NCBI GenBank assembly: GCA_021613535.1
Contig: CP075494.1
Location: forward strand, 2,356,001 to 2,420,000
DNA from: Adineta vaga
Lineage: Eukaryota > Rotifera
Direction of reading: 5' to 3'
Length of the DNA stretch: 64,000 bases
Part shown: one piece after another, positions 31,414 through 44,648 of the stretch
How positions within the stretch are numbered: position 1 is the first letter of the stretch
Layout of the letters: each line of letters starts with the position of its first letter
Made by a program: the position numbers and the translations under genes
The notes under the pieces: generated by a model
Databases searched by the model: none
What the model saw: only the letters and a program-made list of their open reading frames with translations
What the model was told of the DNA's origin: nothing

Positions 31414-34400
31414 TCAAAATACATCTGAAAACATAAAAATAAAACTATAGGAGACAAATAACTTCACAATAAGGGAGATTTTTACTCGATTAATTTGATT
31501 GACCAATTGTTTTGTTCTTAATGGTAATGCATTCATTATATGTAAATATTCTCCACGCATTTGTTTATCTCTTTCTTCTTGTAATTTCCATTCGGGTCTT
31601 TTTCGTAAACCTAAAACAAATATTTATCATCTCTCCTTTCTTCTTCTATATTCAATGAAATTTACCTGTCCATCGAAGAAATTTATTTAAAATCAATAAG
31701 AAAACTTCTGGATCTTCATTGGATTGTTGACGTGCAAGACGAAAATTCTCATTGATGATCGAAAGAAAGATACTAAGACAAATGAAAACAACAATGACAA
31801 TAAATAAAGTCAATGTAAATGGACCAAGAAATGATCCTGCTCGAGATAATTGATTTGAATCAAATTTAAGTAAAATCATTTCAAATAACATTTGACTAGT
31901 TTGAAATAATGTTGAACATGATGATAATTTTGAAAGAAATAAAAGATAAAATAAACAAAGAAATGATACGAAGATAATTGAAAACATCATTGAAAATGAA
32001 ATTAATTCTTTCATTGATAAACGAAGTGTTTCACTGAATAAAGATAAACGACGATTAAATCGACATAAACGAAGAAATTTAATTGTACCAAAAAAACAAC
32101 AAAATCCATTGAAATACGTCAGAAGATCATTCAGATACGCCGATGACTGCAAATTAATATAAAGATCACCTTGACTCTCACGAAAAACTTTGGCAATTTC
32201 TTTTGCAGTTTTATATCGAGAAAAGTAAACTCCGATGGATGAAAATGAACAAATTATCAAACCAAGTTCAATGATTGACCAAAATTGAAATAAATATTTC
32301 CATTTTAATTCGTAAATTGTTTGAAGTTCATTCCAAAGGAAATAAAGAATTAATATTAAATAAAGAATTATACAAATCATTTGAAATAATGATGTAAATG
32401 CTAAAAAAAAAGAACGAAGTTTCATCTTTATGAGAAAGAAAATTTACCAGATAATTGAATTGGTTCAAATCGTGATTGAAAATGAATACTTCCAGTAGAA
32501 AGAAATTGATTTTGAAGTGTTACAAAAGTAAATAATTGAATATTTGGATTATAAAGTGACATTTGAATTTGAATAAGACGTGTTTGTTGATCAATCCATC
32601 CCAATCGATGAAGTTGTGACAGATTATTTCGGAGATCTGATAATGAACCTCGATATTCATATATATATCCTTTTTCACTTGTACGATAAAGAAATGATTG
32701 CGATATTGATGGACTAAATCTTTCTTTCGATTGATCGAACCATCCCGGTGAAAATGACCGTCTTTCTTCATTTGATCCACTCAGATCATTCCGACAGATT
32801 GAATTGACTTTCATTCTTTTCGGACATATTTGTGCTCGAATTCTAAATTGTTTCATTAGAGCCCAACCAATGATTCGATTTGAAGTATCATTCATATATC
32901 CACGAAGATATTCAACATTCTTTCCATTGTACCATTTTTGTGCACGAAGATTTCTAACAAAATCTTTTTCTAACCAATTCCAATATTCATTAATCGACAA
33001 GATCTAAAAACGAATATAGATGAAATGAAAAGAAAGAGAAAAGAAAAACAAACTTTTGGTTGATGAAATGATTTTCGAAGATGTTGAACTTGAAATGAAG
33101 CATTTTCATTTCGATTGGAATAAACAATGGCCGAAAGAAGTGCGACAAAGGAAATATAAATAAAGATTTCTCGAATAATTGACCAAATTTGTAATTCACG
33201 AAGACGAATTTGACGAGCATAAGCGATTTCATTTGGAGTTAAACGATTTGGACGAATAGTTGAAACTTCAATTGATGAATGAAGATATTCCTCATCATTA
33301 TTGAGTATTAATTGATTTTCATCAAAATATTCTTTTGCTTCTTCATCTTCGTTTGTTGATTTTTGACAGAAAACAGCAAAAAATATTGTCAATGATAAAA
33401 TCTATTCAATAGATAATTATTCAAATGACAAATATTAAGAGAAAATATTTACTTTAATTGGTTCAGTTAGAAGAATTGAAGAAAAGAATGATGAAAGAAC
33501 AGAAATTAACCATTGTTGACTTTTTATATCACCAAATTCAATTCCACGTGCAATGATTAGAAATATCGAAACAATAATTGATAGAAAAGAAAGTCCATAA
33601 ATAATAAAGATAAACCACCATGGAAACGTTATTGAACATTTCTTCTTTTTCTTTTTCGTAACATTTTTATTCGAAAGAGAATAATGAGGAATAACTTTTT
33701 CTAATGGAGAAATTCGTTGATGACGAGATCGAAGACGACGAAACATTTGAATTAACAAAAGACTTGGAATCAATGAAATCAATTCACTTATTAAACCAAC
33801 TAAAATCTAAAATAAACAAAGAAATAACGAAAGAGAGAAAAATAAAGAAACAAACTTGATCTGATGTAATAGAAAATGATCCAAAAGAAAGATTTGTTGA
33901 TGTTTTCACCTTAGCTTCATTTGATAAATCATAATACATAATATTTGATAACATTGAAACGAAAAGTAAAACAAAACATGACGTACATCGTTGAACACGT
34001 GTAAATTGATTTGATGGTGGACGAGAAAAGATTGAAAACCATAAATGACCATCCGATAAACTATGAAATGCTTTTTTAGATAAAATATATGTAAATTCTT
34101 TCTTTTCTTCTTCATTAGCCACGGGAAAAACTCGTTCAATTTTTCCATCTTCTTTTTCCACAGCAAACCATCGTTGAGAAATAAAATGAAATGTTTCCAT
34201 TGTTTGTAAATCTCGTACAATGATATATTTAAGAAACCACGATGCTAAAGAATCTTCACCGGAATTATCATGCCAAATACGAAGACAATTTAATAATCCT
34301 AATGATTTTGGAACAGACATGATAAATGAATCAATTCCACCACGTTGAAAAATCTTTCGTTGTGAATCTGAAAATGTTCGAATACGAGTGATATTTTTAT

Positions 34401-37400
34401 CACCATATAAAACAAAATGAACTTTTGATGTTGTTCCCGAATCTTTCCTTTGTCCAGTAAATACAATTAATTGATAATAATAATGATCTGATGATTGATT
34501 ATCAGATAAAGGTGTTACACCTAATTTTTCCAAATCTTTTTTATCTTTCTTTCGAGCATAGATCATTAAAATAATATAAATCGTTGTTACGGTGATAACA
34601 GTTAAATAAATTGTTTTATTTTGATAAAACTCTGCATTAGCTAAAACGAATTTCCAATCGATCATTTCAGGTAAAATTAAATATCCACTTGCAAATTTTG
34701 TTAAATGTGTTGAAAAACATTCTGTTTGATAATGAGTTGTATTTGATCCAACTATTAATCCATCAGATTTCCATTGATTATGTTCATTAAGATAATAACA
34801 ACCAGATGTAAAGATTCGTAATTGATAATCTGATGTAAATTCAAATGATTCGTTTGGAATAAAAAATGTTTTATTTGATGAATTTAAACAAAGATCATTG
34901 GAATTTAATTCTCGTAAACCAAAAATTAATGTTTGATGACCAATTGTTCGTTGATTATCAATAAAGTGTATATGAGTTTCATTGGAAGGACAAAATAAAT
35001 CCCATCCATCGATTTGATCTATTGAATTGTTTAATTGTGGAATTTGATCAAATTTATAAATTAATAAATAGGATAGATTCAAATTTAATGATTGAAATTC
35101 AATATGAATGGAAATTGGTAATTGAGAAGTGATATTAATGAAATGATAATGAAATGTTTGATTATGTCGAGTAGAATTAAATGATGAAATATTATAATAA
35201 ATCATTGGTGAAATGATATGATTGGGATCTCGTGGAATAATCAATCGAATTCGATATTGTTTTGTTGTTTCAACGGAAATTTCATTCCCATTTCGATCTA
35301 ATAGACTTAAAGAAATCATTCGAGAAAGATTTGTATTGGAATTCTTTTCAAAAATAGCTAATCGTTCTATTGTTGACTAAAAGATACACAGAAAGAATAA
35401 GAAATGTTTATAGAAAAAAAAATTTACTCGAAGAGAAATTATTGAATTATTATTCAGAGATGAAATGAAATTTGATGGAAAATCGATTTCTACTCCTCCA
35501 ATTTGTTTTAATTTTTTATTGAAAATTGATGAAATTGAAATTGTTTCCAATAAAACAAAGATTTCTTCGGTATTTATTTCGAATTTTTGATCAATATTCA
35601 AATGAATATTCAATGAATTTGTAACTAAAGTGATAATCTGATTTACTTCATTTGTTATTTGTTTTGTAAGTTTCTTTTGATAATATTCATTTCGATTGTT
35701 ATTTATTATTTCCATTGAAAAATGATTTTCATCAACAAATAATTCTGCAACATATCAAAATTATTTTTTCTTTCAAAAAGATCAAATTATTTACTTAAAT
35801 TTGACCAATCTGACTCTAAATCTGTATCATAATCATCGGGTGTTTTTATTGAACTATCAAAATCTGATTTTAAAACATTTGTTCGTTCTTGTAAAACACT
35901 ATTAACACCCTATGATATTCATAAAAGAAATTAATAAGTAAAGTTTATTTTTAATTAATTACGGTCAAAACATTTGCAGCACATTGAAGAAGTTGTTGAC
36001 CTGTGATTTGAATATCTTCATAAGGAATTTTTGTTGATAATGAATACAGAACTTTTGATAATTGATAACATTTATTTGATACAATCATCTATTCAAAATA
36101 AAGAAATGAATAAAAGATTTTTAAATTTAATATTTACAAGAGTTTTTCTTGTTAATTCATTTGTTGATTGGGTAAGTTGAATTAATGTTGATGATTGAAA
36201 TTTTAGACTATCGATTGTTTTCGCAGGAAGATCAACTATGAATTCACTAAGATATTCTCGATTCTCTGCTTGAAAATTGATTTGTTCATTGAATTGATTA
36301 ATAATTGATTGGAAATTGTTCGAATAAAAAATTTGATTCTGTTCTAATGATGCAACAGAGATTTGTGTTGGTAAAATTCCATCTAAAGAAAAGAAGATAT
36401 TATTGTATAAAAGAAATGAATTTCATCAGACTTTTTATTGTTTTATCAAGATTTGCTTTAGTTATTTGATTAAAATCTTGTGAAATAGAATTAATAAGTT
36501 GTCCAATAGAATTTTGATCTTTAATAAAAATTAATTCGTCTAATAAATTAGTTGTTGATTTTGATAAAACAAAAATCGATGTTGAAATATTAAATTCAGT
36601 TATTGAATTCATGAAATCACGAATTTGAACAACAAGATACAAATTTCCACTTGGAAATCGAACAGTAAAATTCGACACAGGTGAAAAAGCAATGATTGTT
36701 CGTTTTATTGAATTATTAAACGAATCTAAATGAAATAAAAAGAAAATTTCAAAGAAATCTTCTATTTAATTTTCTTACAAAATAAAGAATAATCTTTAAT
36801 ATTATCTTTATTTTGCCAATTAATACAAATAATTTGAAAAAGAGTTTCAATTGTTCCATTTATTGGATCAATTAAACAAGTTCCATTCGATGGTTTTGGA
36901 TTAATTTCAAAATTTAATGAACTAATACTTATTTCATTTTCAAATGAATAAATAACTTCAAATTTCCAAAATGTTTCATTTGAATTCATTAAAAATAAAT
37001 CTTTTGTTGATGTAAAATTCTTTGTATTTCGTCCTTTAACACAAAAAATTTATTTTCTTTTTAAAAAAATAAAAATATTTTTACCAAAAAACCATTTTTT
37101 TTCATAAAAATTCATTTCGGGAAATAAAATCCATTGAGTTGAATTCTTCGATTGGTAATAAATATTCCATTGAATTATTTCATTCAAAGGACATTTTCCA
37201 TAACAATAGGAATATAATGCAACTTGTGTTGTTGGATTTATTCGTTGATATTCAAGATTTGATGAACAAAGTGTTGAAATAACACATCTAAATTAAATTA
37301 ATGAAAGAATTTAATCAATTCGGAAATGATTTACCCAATTATAATCATTGGTCTTTGTAAATCTTTAATTTGAACAAGAACATAACCAATTGCATAAATT

Positions 37401-39565
37401 GATGAATTTCGACGATTATTCATTTGAACCATAAATTGATAGGTTTTATTTAATTCTAAGGACTCACGAAGAATTCTTATTGATGATTCTTTTGGAAATC
37501 TCCTTTCATCAAATTCATATTTTGTTTGATTTATTAAACAAGATGATAAATCAGATGAATCATTTAAGGAATTTATAATAAAATCATTATGATAACCGTA
37601 AATACGACAATAATATTTATAAATCCAATCCTTTGAATTAAAACAAAAATAAATAAAGAGAAAAGAATACGAAAAACATACAGATGAATTAAATGGAAAA
37701 CCATCTGGATCATAAGAATAATTTCCTGGATTAAAATAAAGATCTTGTTCATATCCAGATGTGATCATTGATGTTCCTAATGGAACAAGATTTGCTGTAA
37801 TTCCTGTTGGATTTATTTGAATAAAAACTGATTGAGATGATTGAATAGTAGGATTAATTTTCATTGAAACAATTAAAATTAATTGATAAATTCCATAAGG
37901 AAGTATTAATGATGGAATATATAATTCATTTGATGTTGTTTCAATTGAATCAAATGAAAGTTGATTTGTACAATTTTGAATAATCCATTGAGATTTAATT
38001 AAACGAGATTTTGAACAATTTAATTTAATGATTGATAAAATATAAAAATCTCGACTTCGTCGAATTTGAATTGGTGATGAAAATGTTGATTGAGGAATTA
38101 AACGAATTTGAGGATATTCACATTCTATTTTTATTTTGAAAAATATTCTTTTCTTTTCTTTGAAATAAAAATTTACTTGGTTTTTTTGGAGAATCTGTTG
38201 TTTCAAAATCTTTTTTATTTGTTGAAAAATTATTTGATAAAGTTGATTGAATTTCTGTTGAACTTTGAAAAGTAATTTTTTCATCTAAGAAAAATAAAAG
38301 AAATTTAAAAGAAAGAATAAAAATTTTTGTTAAAATTAAAAATGTTTAACTTTTTTAACTTTGAAAAAATATGAACAAACCCGTAGAAAATCGTGTTGAG
38401 AGCGATGAAAATGTTGTTTTACTTTGTGTTGAAAGATAAGTTGTGGAATCTAAATATTAAAAATTAATTTAATTCTTTTTATCAAATCATAAAGGAATTT
38501 CATCAGAAAATTATTTTATCAATTGAAAAATTCATATCTTTTTCTTCATCTCATTTTTACTTACAACAAGATTCTTTTTCAAACATAAATTTTTGAATTC
38601 GATGATTTTGTTCATCACTAACATAGATATTTCCATCAACATCGAAACTATGAGTACACGGATGATTTAATTGATGAGATTCTGAACCTCTTCCATTACA
38701 TCCAAGTAAACATCGGAAACCATTTCGATCAGATCCAAATATACGAGCATTTACGTATTCAACAATAAAAATATATTTTTCTGCATCTAAAACAATTCCA
38801 GTTGGGTGTGAAAGTGTAATTGTTACAGGAGAAGATCCTTGTCCTGCTTTTGTTATTCCATTGATTTTTCCCAATTCGAATTGTTGAATACGATGATTGT
38901 AATAATCTGCCACATATAAATCATAATTCACATCAACAAAGATTCCATGAGGACCGTTAAGCTGATTCGAAGCAGAACCTTTAGTGCCATTTCCAACAAC
39001 AATTGTTGTTGTCATTGAAATATCATTTAACCATCTTTTCACTACTGCATGATTATCTCTCATTGAACAATACAAAGAATTGTTTTGATCAACAAAGAGA
39101 CCATAACATGTTGAATAAACATTCATGATATTGGTAAAAGTTTCATTCTTTGAAATCCATTGATCAACTCGAAGATTCGCTGCACTATTTTCAATAAAAA
39201 TATCTCCGAGATTTGTCACAAACATGGATAATGGGTTTGAGAAATCTCCCGAAATCGTTTTTGTTGGATTTGAACTTTGATTGAACCAAACTAGAATTTC
39301 TTTCTTGTTTCGATTAAAGGTATAAATTGTGTTATTTGTACTGATAAAAATGACACGAGGATTTTGTCCAACAATGGTTTTATTAGCAAAAGTAATTCCA
39401 TTTGGATTCCAAGTTGCATTCGAACAAAATCTTGGTTGATTAAATGAAATAGCTAAAATAAAAAGAAATTTTCTTATTAAAACAAATTAATTTCTTTTAG
39501 AATCATTTTAAATTACTTAAAGTTTCATTGATAAAAATAAAGAGAAAAAAAGTTGATTTCTTCAT
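31414..39565 (-). CDS. Polycystin-1-like NHL-REJ-GPS-PLAT-PKD channel protein
   Basis: A many-exon gene with 50-70 bp introns. It starts MKKSTFFLFIFI (39565). NHL-type beta-propeller repeats fill exons at 39450-38567 (HGIFVDVNYDLYVADYYNHR, HSFDVDGNIYVSDEQNHRIQ). 38284-35400 is a long Ser/Asn-rich ectodomain resembling REJ/GAIN regions. A GPS-like ending (CFSTHLTKFASG, near 34690) precedes TM1 (34580-34650). The PLAT domain lies at about 34110-34500 (QLIVFTGQRKDSGTTS). Further TM exons are 33906-33784, 33782-33465 and 33392-33055. The polycystin ectodomain is in 33000-32450 and the PKD channel domain in 32425-31662. The last exon (31611-31414) encodes LRKRPEWKLQEERDKQ and ends at a TGA at 31414. 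Predicted membrane cation-channel/receptor of sensory type. Exon borders inside the REJ part are approximate; I did not join every exon. Confidence 0.75.
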
Positions 39566-40995
39566 TGAAATGATCAAATGAAAATATTTTTACAAATAAA
39601 TTCAAATAGAATTAAATACATTTATTCTTTTTCTTTTGGTCACCATTTCTATTTAATCACGTTTAAAATATTTGTAATGAAAATCAACAATTTTTCTCTT
39701 GGAAAAATTAATTTAATTGATGATTTTTTTTTCTAATAAAGAAATCTGATCATAATCAATAAACGTGATTTTAAATCACAATTCAACATCAAATTGACGT
39801 CAATGAATTTTGTTATCACGATTTATTTAGAAACACGTTCGAGACTTTGGTTTTGATTTTATCTATTGATTTTATCAAATTATACACTTAAAGATTAGTT
39901 TTCTTCGTCAGAGAAAAATGTGTTTGAATGATTCTCATAGAGAACATTTATGTATTCAAGTTAGAAACACGTAATTTGACATGTTATTCTGTCAGTGATC
40001 TTTAAGAGAATCTCGAGAAAATAACGATTTTCTTGAATTCTATGATTAATTAATAGATGATAAAGAATGGAAATATCAATATAGTAACATAATCATAATT
40101 TTCACAATAATAGAACTCGATTATCAAAATCTTGATACATAAATATAACAAATCTACTCGATAGTTCTTATTTCTGTCCTTGTTATTTCGTCTTTATCAA
40201 ATATGTTGATATTAATAATCAATTATATTTCACAATTGCTTTTCTTTCTCTCAAGTTGAATCACTCTGTCAGTTAGAAGGAATTTCCGGAATGTTCAACA
40301 TCGCGGAATAGGATGACTGCTCTGTTGAAATAGTTGAACACCTTCACTAAAATGAACTGATCCTCTGTTGATATTTGAAATATGAATGACTGAAAATAAA
40401 GCTAGATAGTTTTTACTGCTTTTTAAAATCTCATGAATTTCTTCCTCATAGAATTTATTCGTCAATGACTAGACAGATTACAAGGAAAAGAAAAGTTAAA
40501 TCACAAATAAAAGTAATATGAACTATTATATTCTTATCTTCTTCGTTTCTATAATTAACTTATACTATATAAAAGAAAAGAGACAGACATCAGAGCATAA
40601 TTGGAGTATTACAAAATCCAGATAATAACAATTATGAAGATTTTCATTTATTTCGCATCGCATGGTTACTTAAATATAAATAGCAAAAGATGTGAAAACA
40701 GAATTTCATACTATGTTCAGTTCTTTTGTTTTTTAAGTTTATTTATTATTTATATTCAAAGAAAAGATATGTCAATGAGCAACGTTTTGTTTTGTATCGG
40801 TGACTTCTTTCTTCTCAAACATGTGCTAACTAAAAGAAGAAATATATTCAGATAATAACACGAGAATATCGGTGTTCTTTATTGCCGTAGAAAGGAATAA
40901 TCTAGATGTATACAGATAATTTCAATCGAAAAAAAGAGTATTCATATTAATGATTTTAGATAAATGCAATATAGTTTTTACAAACAATTGTACTA
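39566..40995. other. Intergenic about 1.4 kb
   Basis: Promoter side of the polycystin gene. The plus-strand frame at 40601-40855 has no recognisable feature and is not called. No repeat element seen. Confidence 0.35.
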
Positions 40996-41442
40996 TTATT
41001 GTTGTTTGGGTACTAATTTAAGTACTTCACCATTATTTGTTTCAATAATTAGTATTGGTCCAGAATGAATGTCCATTTTTTGTATATTTTCGATGAATTT
41101 AAAAAGTTTAGATTCTTTCTCTTCCAATTTGTCGTCCAGAATACCCACTTCTGTTGAGCTACATGAAGATGATTTCCATTGGCTAGTAGTAGGATCAAAT
41201 TTTACAGAACACCCAAAACTGTTAATCAATCTTGCGCCAACAATAAAACACTTGACTGATTCAATATATTTAATTCGTATATTAACATCATTAAATTCAG
41301 GATGTTGCGTAGATTCTATAATTGTCCAATTACCAATAGCATTCATTAATGGTAATGATGAGATCATATGTCTTTGAGCAAAGCATAGTATTAAGAAAAT
41401 TTGTAAAAAAAGCAAAACACCTTTTGATTCATTCTGATTCAT
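40996..41442 (-). CDS. Small secreted protein, unknown
   Basis: A 148-residue single-exon frame with a hydrophobic leader at residues 9-28 after a short polar start. The mature part has GNWTIIESTQHPEF, two Cys (KCFIV, GCSVKF) and ends with LIIETNNGEVLKLVPKQQ. It may be a small beta-barrel of lipocalin-like type (GNW near the N-terminus), but this is weak. Not recognised; no neighbours suggest a function. Confidence 0.5.
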   Translation of the reverse strand: MNQNESKGVLLFLQIFLILCFAQRHMISSLPLMNAIGNWTIIESTQHPEFNDVNIRIKYIESVKCFIVGARLINSFGCSVKFDPTTSQWKSSSCSSTEVGILDDKLEEKESKLFKFIENIQKMDIHSGPILIIETNNGEVLKLVPKQQ

Positions 41443-42148
41443 AATATATATCTTACGATGATTTGTACGGAGAAGTATAATAATGAGGGAAGAGAATAAA
41501 ATATGACTCTTTTATAAGAAAAGAACAAAGAAGAAGCATTCATTGTTGAATATTGATCAACCATAAAATTGAATGATATGTAGATGTCAGTTGAAAATAA
41601 AGAAAAGATGTTTTTTTTTCTAAACTGTTGTAAATTATGAGAGGTAAACTTATTGAAATGAACATGAAAAGTTGCAGTAAACTATAAATGAATAAATAAA
41701 TATATATTTATATATTATTGGAAGACGAAATCAAATTGATGATATTCCTATAGATGGAGTAAACGAGTATTTCTCTTTTATTCGTCATTACTCATATCTA
41801 TATTCTCGAGTTTTCGTTGTTGATAACAGAACAGTTAGATTTAATATTATATATACTCTCTTAAGAAATCAAAATTTGACTTAAGTTTTCTTTAATATCT
41901 GAAAGAATCAGATTTACATCATCACAAGTAATTCCAAAAAGTTCTCTCTAATAACAAATCATGTGAAAAGAGAATATGTATTTAGTAATGTATGCATTCG
42001 TTTATTTACATATAGACTTTTTTGATTATGATATTCAATCGGATATTAAAGATAGTATAACTGTGTTCCTATAAGAAAAATTAAAACGGGTGTAGGTGAA
42101 TGTTCCTTCTTCTCTCATCCACACCCACCCCTATTTATGATTATAATT
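41443..42148. other. Intergenic with hairpin element
   Basis: No coding signal; contains the element at 42086-42135, which sits directly beyond the 3' end of the next gene. Confidence 0.35.
42086..42135. repeat. Telomere-motif hairpin element
   Basis: AACGGGTGTAGGTGAATG, loop TTCCTTCTTCTCTC, then ATCCACACCCACCCCTAT. Loop shared with 2993 and 49986. Confidence 0.6.
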
Positions 42149-43190
42149 TCATGTCGGATTGATTCTTTGAATGCTATGACATATTTGTTTAGTTATAAGA
42201 ACAGCAATTAATCGACAAATAATAACTAATCCACCATATAAACCAATGAATATTGTTATACCTTGAATAAGATTTGTTTTATCAATATATGAATAGATAC
42301 ATAATGATGGTGAACATTCATAAAAATATTTTGTATAATTTATCTTATAAATCAACTGTTCAATCATTAATTTATCTACAAGTGTTTCAATTGTTTGATT
42401 TAATGAAAAACGACTATTAAATAATGATGAAATATTTATTGCATGAAAAGTATTTGTTGAATCAATACATTCTTGATTATAAAAACATTGTAATATTGTT
42501 TGTAAAATTGATTCAAGTGGATAACAACCAGTTAACATATTTCGAGATGAAATTACACATTTTGATGCTAATGAACAACTACATCCACTGTAATTTACAG
42601 GTACGATATTCGCAACAATATAATCTTTAGAAAGACGTGTAAGATCAAATTGCCAATTAGTAAAAAATCCGTTCATTAACATATTAGCATGTGTTAATTC
42701 TCGAATTAATGAAATAGTATTAATAAATGATTGTGACATTGTTTGTTCAAATTCATTAATAAGTAGTTGAATTTGATTAACTAACAAATCTGATGATAAA
42801 AGTTGATTATTAATAAAATCAGTTGTTCCTAATTGAAAAATTGAATTGTAAACTGTTTCATTTGATAAATTACAAATTGAAGAAAGTAATTGAAATTGTC
42901 CAACAGCTGAATAATAAAAATCATATAGATCATTTTCATAATCAGTAACTTTTTTTTTATATAAATAAGAAATCCATCGATTAGTAACAAAATCACTTGA
43001 ACAAATTTCATGAAAACGAGTTGTTAAATTTAAAAATATTTTATATTTAATTGATAATTGTGAACAAGAACATTCTAATGTTTCATAAGATTGTTGAAAT
43101 AAATCTTTATAAATTTCTAATGAAGGTTTCATAATTTGAACAGTAGTTATATTATAGGTGTAAATGTAGAAAACATACATAATATACTTA
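42149..43190 (-). CDS. Two-helix Cys-rich array family, copy 1 (3' half of a fused pair)
   Basis: About 343 residues. Family landmarks: CSCSQLSIKY (C-x-C block), FHEICSSDFVTNRWIS, a Cys-rich middle (SGCSCSLASKC), GCYPLESILQTILQCFYNQECID, then a pre-membrane YFYECSPSLCIYSYI and TM2 with GLYGGLVIICRLIAV. The first membrane helix is not in this frame. It is supplied by the end of the overlapping upstream frame (LHIILVITSLSIL), so copies 1 and 2 look fused, with a one-base shift at about 43180. Either one broken four-helix gene or two genes. Function unknown; not matched to any named family. Confidence 0.6.
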
Positions 43191-44521
43191 GACTTGTAAT
43201 AACTAAAATAATATGTAATCGATGAATAATATCATTTTCATCATGACAAATAAAGATTTGTTTAATTGAATTTAAAGAAATCGAATGAAACATATTATTT
43301 GTAAGAATTTTATCAATAAATTTAAGTCCAAAAGTGAGAAAAAGTTTTAATACAAGTGATAATCCACCAAATATACTTATAATAGTTGTAATACTAATAA
43401 AAATATGATTTCGATCTTCATATTGATATGTACATGATAATGGTAAACATATTTTATAATATGATGAATAAGAAACATCTGATAACCATCGATCAACCAT
43501 TAATCGATTGACAAGCATTTCCATTGTTTCACTATATAAATTAAGATTTGGATTGAGAGAAGAAAAACTGAAATTGTTCGGTGAACGTAAATGTTTATGA
43601 ACTGTTAATAAACATGATATATTATAAAAACATTCTAATGTTGATACAAATAATGATTTTATGAAATAACAACCAATGAAGAAATTTGAAAATGTATATA
43701 CGTGATTTTGTCCACCTGTATGTTCCAAATGAATAATTTCAGCATTTGTATAACAAGTTGGTGATAAAATACAATTACATTTGAAATGTGTTATAACATT
43801 TGATATAATATTTGTTGAATATCGATTCATTTTTGGACGGATATTTAGATCACGACTAATCAATTGATTTCCTTCGTTAATTCGTTGAATGAGTTGAATC
43901 GTTCTCTTAAAAGTATTAATCATTGTAAATTTCCAATCTTCAATCGATGAATTAATTTGAATCTGAAAAGATTGTTGAGGAAGAACTTGTGAGCTGACAA
44001 ATTCTCTTTTAAGAAATATTTCAACTGCATCATCGATGGTTTGTTCAGCTTGTTCACAAAATAATCCTAATAATCTAAAATGACTTTGACTAATATGACG
44101 AAATTCAAAATAATATGCGTAACTAACACTTAAACTATCACTTATATTATTGAATCCATCTGTCAGAAATAAAATCACTTCGACATAATTGATGATATTG
44201 TGGTTGAATTCTTGTGAAATTCGAATAAGATATTGAAATTGAAGTACATGGACATGAGAGTGATTGAGAATATTCTTGTTGTAATTCAATAAATTGTAAT
44301 TCAGTTGGATAAAAAATCGTTTGAGAATGAATTGATCTTTGTAAAAATACATAAATAGTTATAATTATCATTGAACCAATGAGAAAAAATAGATATAATC
44401 GTGTAGCATAACGTTGAAAACGTATTTGTCGATTTGTATTAATTGATTGTTGAAAAATATTTAATTCAATTAACCTATCTCGTATGATTGCTTTGAATTG
44501 ATATAAACGATTTTTGACTAA
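43147..44521 (-). pseudogene. Two-helix Cys-rich array family, copy 2 (frameshifted)
   Basis: Begins after an acceptor at about 44522 with KNRLYQFKAI, then TM1 (LYLFFLIGSMIIITIYVFL) and SCPCTSISISY...HQLCRSDFISDRWIQ in one frame. It then shifts at about 44150 to the frame giving NISDSLSVSYAYYFEF...FFIGCYFIKSLFVSTLECFYNISC and YKICLPLSCTYQYEDRN with TM2. After TM2 the frame runs on through a cytoplasmic-looking segment (HDENDIIHRLH) into a helix that belongs to copy 1. Two frameshifts in total suggest a pseudogene unless the assembly is at fault. Confidence 0.6.
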
Positions 44522-44648
44522 ATATTAACAATAGAAAAAAAAACAAATTTTTATTTAGTAAACTTTTATAAAATTAGTTTTGTAATGTATAAAAATGAAT
44601 GAAGATTATATTTTCATTCTCAACTGCTCATGTTTCTATTGAAAATTT

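Noticed and set aside
32520-33232. Extra minus-strand open frames overlapping the polycystin exons
   Set aside because: They are alternative-frame shadows of exons whose frame carries the polycystin domains.
40601-40855. 84-residue plus-strand open frame
   Set aside because: Hydrophobic only because of A/T-rich codons; no recognisable feature.
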